DNA of 7,522 nt, taken from the NCBI GenBank assembly GCA_020053615.1, contig JAGVMW010000126.1, positions 1 through 7,522 on the forward strand. The letters are read 5' to 3'. Position numbers and translations under genes: made by a program. Shown one piece after another: positions 1-4,837 of the stretch. Numbering within the stretch: position 1 is the first letter of the stretch; each line of letters starts with the position of its first letter. Source of the stretch: an archaeon. GTDB lineage: Archaea; Nanobdellota; Nanobdellia; Woesearchaeales; GW2011-AR9. Under the pieces are notes generated by a model that worked only from the letters and a program-made list of their open reading frames with translations, was not told the origin of the DNA and ran no database searches.

Positions 1-114
1 AATCATTTTTGGCTAAAAAACAGTCAAAGAAGAAGAGTTTAGACCAAACTGTCAAATACTATTTTCCATTCAAAATAATGAAAAAGTGTCAAACTTGGGT
101 TACCACAAGGAAAT

Positions 115-708
115 ATGCTTTTTCTGATGGATGGGAACTCTCAATCTTTCTTAGAGATATTAAATGCTTTGGGTGTAGAACAGAAGGTTAATTCGGAGAA
201 TGTAGTTACTTATAATACACCAGAACTACCTTTTGCCCCAAGAAAGAGTTATAGTATAACCATTTCAGATAATTTAATTATAGCATCTACCCCTTTTGAT
301 ACCGGTGAAAAAGCGCGAAAGAGAAAGCTGCTTTATTCTAAAGAGGATAATTTTCATTATAACTGGCAATCAGAACATTTTAAAGATTATGTAGAAGATG
401 GTGAAATAAATGTTCATACTATGGCTTTCATTACAAACTGTTGTGCTAGACCAGAATTAAAGCATAGGTTGGAAAGTACTATTGATAGATATAATTTAGA
501 TGAAATTGTCTTTTATAAAGACATTAATAGAGAGATGACATTAAAAGAAAGGATGCGTCGTTATGTTCTGTGTTACGAGGATAGAGCTATTGCTGATTTA
601 ACTATTAGAATGATGAAAGAGATAATTAATGCTAGGATTCCTGTAACTTTAAGTGTCGCTAAAAGTCCGCATCTAATTGCTGTAAATGAAGTTTCACTAC
701 AATATTAA
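115..708 (+). CDS. Hypothetical protein, 197 aa
   Basis: I do not recognise this protein. It is a soluble-looking 197-residue product with no signal peptide and no membrane segment. It has a basic cluster (EKARKRK, residues about 65-71), a Cys-Cys pair at 109-110, a charged helical stretch around 137-150 (INREMTLKERMRRY) and a mixed hydrophobic C-terminus. The ATG at 115 is preceded by AAGGAAA at 107-113, which is rather close for a Shine-Dalgarno site. The second in-frame ATG at 127 (MDGNSQSF) is an equally reasonable start. No clear TATA box is visible upstream, and the reading frame has stops at 40, 76 and 79, so the gene begins inside the window. It converges on the DUF167-family gene, with 35 bases between the two stop codons. 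The length of the open frame and its protein-like composition are the main support for a real gene. Confidence 0.7.
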   Translation: MLFLMDGNSQSFLEILNALGVEQKVNSENVVTYNTPELPFAPRKSYSITISDNLIIASTPFDTGEKARKRKLLYSKEDNFHYNWQSEHFKDYVEDGEINVHTMAFITNCCARPELKHRLESTIDRYNLDEIVFYKDINREMTLKERMRRYVLCYEDRAIADLTIRMMKEIINARIPVTLSVAKSPHLIAVNEVSLQY

Positions 709-743
709 TCATAAGAAGAATGAGTTAAACTATAAATTCCTAC

Positions 744-977
744 TTAAATAACTCTCACCACTTTCTCCCTACATTTCATCCCCGAAATAATCTCTACCCT
801 AAGACCTAACTCTTTCTTGAAGAACTTGAGCAGCTCTTTATTCGCTTTATCCTTCTCCGGTGGAGCGTGCAGATATAATTTCAACCCACCGTTTTCTTCA
901 ACTAATTCGTTCCGAGAAGAATGCGGAGTAACATGAAGAGATAAAGTACCGTTTTTAACATATTTGTTTAGCATCAT
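744..977 (-). CDS. DUF167 (YggU/UPF0235) family protein
   Basis: Small protein of about 77 residues of the DUF167/YggU family (UPF0235). The family is widespread in bacteria and archaea and has no firmly established biochemical role. The signature is clear: a strand leading to LSLHVTPHSSRNEL, then LKLYLHAPPEKDKANKELLKFFKKEL, where the APPxxxxANxEL core is the family hallmark, then a final VEIISGMKCREKVVRV corresponding to the family's G-x-x-x-R-x-K segment. Length is typical. The two adjacent ATG codons at 977 and 974 are the likely starts; a TTG at 992 is possible but less attractive. AATAATTAATT, about 15-25 bases upstream on this strand, could be a weak TATA box for a leaderless message. 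Oddly, the first codons after the start (MLNKY) are written in the 5' arm of structured element A, so the element forms the N-terminus of this gene. The gene converges with the unknown gene at 115-708. Confidence 0.9.
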   Translation of the reverse strand: MMLNKYVKNGTLSLHVTPHSSRNELVEENGGLKLYLHAPPEKDKANKELLKFFKKELGLRVEIISGMKCREKVVRVI

Positions 978-1127
978 CAGGTCGAAATCCAATTAATTAT
1001 TTCAGCTAAAGTCACAGAGGGACTTGCCCCCTACGGGGATGTGGCTTTTGCGATTACATCTGCGAGGATCTCGAAGTGTGAGTGCACTCACATTATAAGC
1101 TTTAGCGAATTTAATGCTAAACAAATA
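961..1127 (+). repeat. Structured intergenic element, copy A (possible ncRNA)
   Basis: A nested inverted-repeat element collinear with copy B at 4204-4377. Its outer stem is a perfect 14 bp: TATTTGTTTAGCAT (961-974) with ATGCTAAACAAATA (1114-1127). Next comes the conserved bulge ATCAGG (976-981), then TCGAAATCC (982-990) with GGATCTCGA (1066-1074), 8 of 9 paired. The inner stem is AAAGTCACA (1008-1016) with TGTGGCTTT (1040-1048) using one T-G wobble, capped by CCCC/GGGG (1027-1030/1035-1038). Segments 1006-1022 and 1031-1048 match copy B in 16 of 17 and 17 of 18 bases. A 38-base insert (1076-1113) holding a 16-base palindrome is absent from copy B. The wobble is tolerated only in plus-strand RNA, which favours that orientation. 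It could be a non-coding RNA, a terminator or insulator, or a small non-autonomous mobile element. Confidence 0.85.
1077..1092. repeat. Perfect 16-bp palindrome inside element A
   Basis: TGTGAGTGCACTCACA is its own reverse complement over all 16 bases. It lies in the 38-base segment that copy A has and copy B lacks, on the 3' side between the middle and outer stems. It could be a protein-binding site or a tight hairpin added to the structure. I see no second copy of it in the window. Confidence 0.8.
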
Positions 1128-1163
1128 ACCATACTTATCAATTTTCATCCAACAAGTAATAAC

Positions 1164-1186
1164 AAAAGATTAATCAACATAAATAC
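1164..1186 (+). promoter_or_regulatory. Possible purC promoter
   Basis: AAAAGATTAAT (1164-1174) resembles the BRE/TATA boxes at 3040, 3794 and 4451, and ATAAATAC at 1179-1186 is a second TATA-like run. Either would start a transcript ahead of the self-complementary segment at 1203-1331, giving purC a leader of roughly 130-150 bases. The match is weaker than at the other three promoters. Confidence 0.4.
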
Positions 1187-1202
1187 TTTTCCTTTCCTGA
1201 AA

Positions 1203-1331
1203 TGTGGAAAGCTCGTTCACCTGCTCGAATCGTTGTATTATTGTAATCGAGCACCGAGTGCGGGTCATAATGATTGCAACTCGTTGCATGGATAATCATG
1301 CTGGCTCACTGGCCAATTGGCGCTTTCCACA
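1203..1331 (+). ncRNA. Folded purC leader, candidate cis-regulatory RNA
   Basis: The segment is closed by a perfect 10-bp stem, TGTGGAAAGC (1203-1212) with GCTTTCCACA (1322-1331), only 11 bases before the purC ATG. Inside are GCTCGA/TCGAGC (1223-1228/1247-1252), and TGCAAC/GTTGCA (1275-1280/1283-1288) extended by ATGAT/ATCAT (1270-1274/1295-1299). The 10-base palindrome GCCAATTGGC lies at 1312-1321. ACCTGC (1219-1224) can instead pair with GCGGGT (1260-1265), which competes with the first inner stem, as expected of a switch. I cannot match it to a named riboswitch class. It could also be a remnant of a palindromic mobile element. Confidence 0.5.
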
Positions 1332-1342
1332 CACTCTTACAC

Positions 1343-2401
1343 ATGGGAAGCGTTAAAGATTTAACCGTTTTAGAAGCATCAAAAGCTGATGACACTGGAT
1401 TGGGAAGATTTTTCTTCTCTGATCGCTATTCTGTGTTTGACTGGGGAAAAATGCCTGATTTGATTCCTAACAAAGGAGCAGCATTATGTATGATAGCAGC
1501 ATATTGTTTTGAACAAGCGGAAAAAACAGGCATTCCTACCCATTATTTTGGAATAAAAGATGATTTGAAAAGCAAGTCTAAAAATACCGTCGACTCAACT
1601 AAGCCGGCTCATTTAATGGAGGTAGAATTGGTGAGAGTGATTCGCCCCACTTTTGAACTAGGAAAATATGATTACTCCAAATTTACTTCAAACTTAACTA
1701 ATTATCTTCTTCCTCTTGAATTAATTTACCGCAATCGCCTGCTTCCAGATTCCAGCCTTTTCAATCGGCTGAAACATGGAGATGTGACGTTCCAGCAATT
1801 AGGCTTAAATCATTACCCGCTTCCTGGAGAAACATTAAACCCAGCTTTACTGGATGTAAGCACTAAACTGGAATCAAAAGATCGTTATCTAAGTTGGGAA
1901 GAAGCTCAAAGCATCAGTGGATTAACTGAAAATGAATTAGTAGAAGTAAAGAAAATTTTGCTGAAAGTTGACGATTTAATTACTGAAGTTGCCGAAAAAG
2001 CTGGTTTAACAAACGAAGATGGCAAGATTGAGATAGCTTTTAGTCCCTACCGCAGGTTAATGATAGTAGATGTCTTTGGGACTCCTGATGAATGCCGATT
2101 CAAGTATGAAGATGTGCCGGTTAGCAAAGAGTTAGCTCGACAATTTTACCGGAAGACGGAATGGTATGAAGCAGTACAACAAGCGACCAAATCAGCTAAA
2201 GAAAAAGGAATCACTAATTGGAAAGAGTTATGTACTTTGCAGCCGCCTCTGCTTCCTCCAGCATTGAAAGAGATTATTTCGGAAATGTATATGTCTACTG
2301 CTAATGCTTTCTTAGAGAAAAGGTTGTTTAATTCACCCTCGTTAACAGAAGTGGTGGAGAAGTATAGACTTTGCGCCAAAAATGGAGGTTTTTTAACATG
2401 A
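1343..2401 (+). CDS. purC: SAICAR synthetase, archaeal type
   Basis: Phosphoribosylaminoimidazole-succinocarboxamide synthase. This cytoplasmic enzyme uses ATP to join CAIR and aspartate, giving SAICAR in de novo purine biosynthesis. The 352-residue product follows the longer archaeal form, as in haloarchaea. It shows SVFDWGKMPD (about 30-39), NKGAALC, the GIPTHYFG segment, LPLELIYRNRLLPDSSLFNR (123-142), STKLESKDRYLS (173-184), EDGKIEIAF (225-233), DVFGTPDECRF (243-253) and SKELARQFYR (261-270). The ATG at 1343 was chosen because family members begin with a short M-x-SVK-like N-terminus. The in-frame ATGs at 1274 and 1298 would add residues unlike the family that fall inside the palindromic leader. 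No Shine-Dalgarno site is obvious. The stop overlaps the next gene's ATG (ATGA at 2398-2401), so the two are translationally coupled. Confidence 0.95.
   Translation: MGSVKDLTVLEASKADDTGLGRFFFSDRYSVFDWGKMPDLIPNKGAALCMIAAYCFEQAEKTGIPTHYFGIKDDLKSKSKNTVDSTKPAHLMEVELVRVIRPTFELGKYDYSKFTSNLTNYLLPLELIYRNRLLPDSSLFNRLKHGDVTFQQLGLNHYPLPGETLNPALLDVSTKLESKDRYLSWEEAQSISGLTENELVEVKKILLKVDDLITEVAEKAGLTNEDGKIEIAFSPYRRLMIVDVFGTPDECRFKYEDVPVSKELARQFYRKTEWYEAVQQATKSAKEKGITNWKELCTLQPPLLPPALKEIISEMYMSTANAFLEKRLFNSPSLTEVVEKYRLCAKNGGFLT
2384..2389 (+). promoter_or_regulatory. Shine-Dalgarno site for the gene at 2398
   Basis: GGAGGT sits inside the last purC codons, 8 bases before the ATG at 2398. It fixes that ATG as the start over the in-frame TTG at 2371. 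Confidence 0.85.
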
Positions 2402-3012
2402 AAATTGTAGATTTAGATAGCAAAGATGAACAGATTTGGGAAACACCTTTTGATGAGAAGCTTCAACAGATTTTTACCCATTCTCACTTTAACTACGATA
2501 AAACTGCTTTGGTTTCTGCTTTTCCGCATTTGGAAGAGCTTATCTCACTTCCGGAAAAGATTAAACTTTTGGTTCAGGTTGCTAGTTATACTAACACTGA
2601 TGGTTATTTCTGCGACAATCCAAGACAGATAGCAATTGATTGTGACCATATTTCCCCTCATCTGTACCAGATTAAAGGATATTTGCTTAAGATAGGTTTT
2701 CCTCCAATTAGGGAAGGTTTCCCCATGCCACTTAATGTAATGATTCAACAAGTTGGATCCGAGGAAGGTAATAATTTCTTTGATGTTGACATCTACTCTC
2801 CCTCAACAATTAAAGATCCTAACGCTTACTTGAAATATGGTAGCGTGGAAGAAAGAGAGAAAAATCATCAAGTGGTTCAGGAATGCTTATGGTGGCATCC
2901 AGTCAGAATTTCTCTGATAGATTCCGGTAAAGTTCTATATCACAACAATGTTCTAGAAGAGCAGATGGAACGGCTGGAAAAAGAGATGGAAAAGAGAAGA
3001 GGGAATAGTTAA
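2398..3012 (+). CDS. Hypothetical protein coupled to purC, 204 aa
   Basis: I do not recognise this 204-residue protein. The start is the ATG at 2398, which overlaps the purC stop and has a strong GGAGGT site. The product has no signal peptide or membrane segment. The N-terminal half is mixed and acidic, with helical stretches such as FPHLEELISLPEKIKLLVQVASY (about 42-64). The middle contains Cys72, Cys82 and Cys163 and aromatic-rich patches (GYFCDNP, ECLWWHPVR). The last 20 residues (LEEQMERLEKEMEKRR) form a highly charged probable coiled coil. Coupled translation behind purC suggests co-production with a purine enzyme, but nothing in the sequence shows a catalytic motif. Its role in purine metabolism is inference from position only. 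It could equally be a lineage-specific protein sharing the transcript. Confidence 0.85.
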   Translation: MKIVDLDSKDEQIWETPFDEKLQQIFTHSHFNYDKTALVSAFPHLEELISLPEKIKLLVQVASYTNTDGYFCDNPRQIAIDCDHISPHLYQIKGYLLKIGFPPIREGFPMPLNVMIQQVGSEEGNNFFDVDIYSPSTIKDPNAYLKYGSVEEREKNHQVVQECLWWHPVRISLIDSGKVLYHNNVLEEQMERLEKEMEKRRGNS

Positions 3013-3039
3013 GATTGGGAAAGTGTGCCTCCCCCTACG

Positions 3040-3053
3040 AAAAGCTTATATAC
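3040..3053 (+). promoter_or_regulatory. Archaeal promoter of the AbrB/PIN pair
   Basis: AAAAGCTTATATAC is a strong BRE plus TATA match. It lies about 48 bases ahead of the ATG at 3098, which gives a short leader of roughly 20 bases that includes AGGTGA at 3087-3092. Confidence 0.75.
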
Positions 3054-3068
3054 AAGATACATCTTGTA
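3051..3068. promoter_or_regulatory. Operator-like inverted repeat at the antitoxin promoter
   Basis: TACAAGAT, two spacer bases, then ATCTTGTA form a perfect 8-bp inverted repeat. It overlaps the 3' edge of the TATA box and runs up to the expected transcription start. AbrB-type antitoxins bind as dimers to symmetric sites at their own promoter, so this is the likely autoregulatory operator. The symmetry is seen directly; the binding is inferred. Confidence 0.65.
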
Positions 3069-3097
3069 AATCTTACTGATTTAAAAAGGTGAAAAAC

Positions 3098-3346
3098 ATG
3101 ACCACTGAAATCGTAGAAATTGGAACAGTAAGTTCGAGAGGACAGATAGCTATACCCTCAGGCATCCGAGAAGAAATGGGACTGGAAGAAGGTAATAAAA
3201 TATTGTTTGTTTTGGAGCAGGACACATTATTGGTGAAAAAAGTAACCACAGAAACTTTTGCAAGTCTTACTAAACCCCTGCGTGAAGCTAAGAAGAAGAT
3301 AGAAGAAAAAGATGTAGTTAATTTAATTCATCGATTAAGAAAATGA
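3098..3346 (+). CDS. AbrB/SpoVT-type antitoxin
   Basis: An 82-residue DNA-binding antitoxin of the AbrB/MazE/SpoVT superfamily. The swapped-hairpin domain covers residues about 8-48, with the family pattern TVSSRGQIAIPSGIREEMGL followed by EGNKILFVLEQDTLLVKKV. The charged helical C-terminus (residues about 55-82, PLREAKKKIEEKDVVNLIHRLRK) is the part that wraps and neutralises the toxin in such pairs. The ATG at 3098 has AGGTGA at 3087-3092 at good spacing; the GTG at 3089 lies within that site and is unlikely to be the start. The gene ends in ATGA (3343-3346), where the PIN toxin gene begins, the usual arrangement of a VapBC-like operon. Autoregulation through the inverted repeat at 3051-3068 is likely. 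Confidence 0.92.
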   Translation: MTTEIVEIGTVSSRGQIAIPSGIREEMGLEEGNKILFVLEQDTLLVKKVTTETFASLTKPLREAKKKIEEKDVVNLIHRLRK

Positions 3347-3770
3347 TTATTAAAGCAGTCTTGGATACTAATGTTTTAGTGTCAGCTACTTACTGACGGG
3401 AGATTCGTTTAGAATTACAGAATTGGTAGACTTCAATGAGGTTAGTTCAATTTTATCTGTAGATTTGGTATTGGAGTATAGAAAAGTGATAAGCAGTGAC
3501 GAAATTATGGATAAGGTAGAAGATAAGAAATTAGTTCTATCTAAAATCGTCCAGAGAGTGATTGAAAAGTCCATAATAGTAGAACCGACCACAAAGTTGA
3601 ACATAGTTAAAGAAGACCCAGATGACAACAAAGTTTTAGAATGTGCTAAAGCCGGAAAAGTAGATTTAGTAATAACTAACGACAACCATCTGCTTAAATT
3701 AAAAGAATTCGAAGGAATAAAGATTGTTACCCCTCAAGAATTCTTAGAGTTATTCTCTAACATTAACTAA
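3343..3770 (+). pseudogene. PIN-domain toxin, broken by a frameshift
   Basis: PIN-domain ribonuclease of the toxin-antitoxin family represented by TIGR00305/COG1569. The gene starts at the ATG at 3343, which overlaps the antitoxin stop. It reads MIIKAVLDTNVLVSATY, the PIN N-terminus with its first catalytic aspartate, then meets TGA at 3394. The rest continues in another frame: LTGDSFRITELVDFNEV, DLVLEYRKVIS (catalytic Glu), KEDPDDNKVLECAKAGK, VDLVITNDNHLLKL (catalytic Asp) and a KIVTPQEFLELF end. One missing base near 3388-3396 explains the break: an extra T would give SATLLTGDSF. All catalytic positions are intact apart from the frameshift. It is either a recently inactivated toxin or a sequencing/assembly error. 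The TTG at 3423 could start a fragment lacking the first catalytic Asp. Confidence 0.88.
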
Positions 3771-3793
3771 TTCCATATATCTCTTCCACTTCA

Positions 3794-3809
3794 CAAAGAT
3801 TTATATAGC
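3794..3809 (+). promoter_or_regulatory. Archaeal promoter of the zinc ribbon gene
   Basis: CAAAGATTTATATAGC is a clear BRE/TATA box of the same form as those at 3040 and 4451. It lies about 65-70 bases before the ATG at 3872, so the message has a leader of about 40 bases containing GGGGTGGAG (3860-3868). Confidence 0.75.
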
Positions 3810-3871
3810 AAATGCCACAAATTAGTTTAAGATTAGAATAACATTTATCATAAAACAAAGGGGTGGAGAAC

Positions 3872-4180
3872 ATGAGAATTATCAGTGCAGAAAGGCTAGT
3901 TATTCCTAAAGCTGAAGTTAAAGAGGTATATTGCCAAAGTTGCGGCACGTTGATGCATGGTCCTAATGACTATGGCACAGAAATAGATCGTTCTAAAAGC
4001 AAAGATTATTGTAAGTATTGTTATCAACGGGGAGAATTCACCCAGAAAATGCTAACTAGGGATCAGATGCTTAAACGCTGCGCTGGATTTATTTACGCTA
4101 GGATGAAAGTTTCCAAAGAAGAATCTTTGCAGCAGGCGCAGGTATTAGTTCCTACTTTGAGACGCTGGAAAGGGAAGTAG
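3872..4180 (+). CDS. Putative zinc ribbon protein (PF12674-like)
   Basis: A 102-residue protein carrying the 'putative zinc ribbon' pattern of PF12674. CQSCGTLM with C21/C24, then YGTEIDRSKSKDYCKYCYQRGEFT with C47/C50, then a helical MLTRDQMLKRC segment matching the family's MTxEEM region. The four cysteines should bind one zinc ion. The family is often found alone or beside regulators and has no firmly known reaction. The N-terminal 18 residues (MRIISAERLVIPKAEVKE) and the basic C-terminus (LRRWKGK) lie outside the domain. The ATG at 3872 is preceded by GGTGGAG at good spacing; the GTG at 3863 lies within that site. The gene has its own promoter and is followed by element B, so it appears to be transcribed alone. 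Confidence 0.88.
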   Translation: MRIISAERLVIPKAEVKEVYCQSCGTLMHGPNDYGTEIDRSKSKDYCKYCYQRGEFTQKMLTRDQMLKRCAGFIYARMKVSKEESLQQAQVLVPTLRRWKGK

Positions 4181-4203
4181 ATTCTTATTTTTTGTATGAA
4201 AAT

Positions 4204-4377
4204 GTATGTGCATAGCACCATCAGGTCGAAATTCATTAGATTGTCACCTCTAAAGCCACAGAGGGATGGCTGTTGCCGTAGGCAACTCACGAGTGGAGCA
4301 GAGCGGAACGACTCGACCTACGGAGATGTGGCTTTGACGATATTTAAGAGAGAATTTCGAAGGTGCTATGCACATAC
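4204..4377 (+). repeat. Structured intergenic element, copy B (possible ncRNA)
   Basis: Second copy of the element at 961-1127, same orientation. Outer stem is a perfect 16 bp: GTATGTGCATAGCACC (4204-4219) with its complement at 4362-4377. Then come the bulge ATCAGG (4220-4225), a perfect 9 bp TCGAAATTC (4226-4234) with GAATTTCGA (4352-4360), and a perfect 9 bp AAAGCCACA (4252-4260) with TGTGGCTTT (4327-4335). The apex is longer than in copy A: CCGTAGG/CCTACGG (4276-4282/4317-4323) and CGAGT/ACTCG (4290-4294/4311-4315), with an alternative hairpin GTTGCC-gta-GGCAAC (4272-4286). Arm differences from copy A are compensated on the other strand. It fills most of the 306-base gap between the zinc ribbon gene and the AAA operon. 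Confidence 0.88.
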
Positions 4378-4450
4378 GTGAAATTTTACTGTTAGTAATT
4401 GGAATTCTGCCTAATTTAGTCATCACTCACTAATAAGTGATAAAAGCACC

Positions 4451-4467
4451 AAAAGATTTATAAATAA
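4451..4467 (+). promoter_or_regulatory. Leaderless promoter of the AAA operon
   Basis: AAAAGATTTATAAATAA is the best archaeal BRE/TATA match in the window. The TATA centre is about 26 bases before the ATG at 4487, so transcription should begin at or next to the start codon. Just upstream, TCACT-aata-AGTGA (4427-4440) is a short inverted repeat that might bind a regulator. Confidence 0.8.
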
Positions 4468-4486
4468 CCACCACTTCTCAGAAGTA

Positions 4487-4831
4487 ATGACTCTACCTAT
4501 TAACACTTATTGCGAGTACGGAGATTTGACTTCAGGCAATCCTATGTTAAAGCGAGATGGCACCTTAGAACTAGCATTTGGACAAGCAGTACGTCCAGTG
4601 ATGCTTCAAACCGTTCTAAGAGAAGATAAATTGTATGTGGGCATTTCTGGAGAGTATAATTCTGTTGCTCCAATTAAATGCTGGGGAGAAGGAGTTAATC
4701 TTCGCCATACTGGATGGGATCATCGCTTTGTGGTTAATTGCAATTCACCTGCGGAAAAATATGATGCTTTAAGAGGATTAAAACCAGGAACTTCTTTAGG
4801 AGAAGTACTGGATAATTTAAAGAGGAGGTAA
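4487..4831 (+). CDS. Hypothetical protein opening the AAA operon, 114 aa
   Basis: I do not recognise this 114-residue protein. It appears soluble and rich in beta-forming segments: LELAFGQAVRPVMLQTVL (27-44), KLYVGISGEY (48-57) and HRFVVNCN (79-86). Single cysteines sit at 9, 65 and 85. The conserved-looking patch GWDHRFVVNC and the helical C-terminus (SLGEVLDNLKRR) are the most distinctive parts. It is the first gene of the operon, read from a leaderless transcript, which often gives a high level of the first product. The last codons carry the GGAGGT site for the AAA ATPase, and the gap to it is only 6 bases. Position suggests a partner or adaptor of that ATPase; no motif shows this directly. 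Confidence 0.85.
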   Translation: MTLPINTYCEYGDLTSGNPMLKRDGTLELAFGQAVRPVMLQTVLREDKLYVGISGEYNSVAPIKCWGEGVNLRHTGWDHRFVVNCNSPAEKYDALRGLKPGTSLGEVLDNLKRR

Positions 4832-4837
4832 GAGAAA

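Noticed and set aside
9..191. Lysine-rich short open frame with a TTG start at the left edge
   Set aside because: It overlaps the better-supported gene at 115-708 in another frame and has no visible ribosome site. It is open to the window edge, so a tail of an upstream gene cannot be excluded, but nothing supports it.
980..990. GGTCGAAATCC resembling a tRNA T-arm
   Set aside because: There is no acceptor, D or anticodon arm around it, and the bases pair with another segment of element A instead.
1041..1295. 84-codon open frame between DUF167 and purC
   Set aside because: It runs through the conserved stem of element A and the palindromic purC leader; the translation looks like read-through of structured non-coding DNA.
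1274..1342. N-terminal extension of PurC from the ATG at 1274
   Set aside because: The added 23 residues do not match the family, overlap the folded leader, and the family N-terminus fits the ATG at 1343.
961..4377. CRISPR or simple direct repeat
   Set aside because: There are only two copies, 3.2 kb apart, with nested inverted repeats and no regular spacers.
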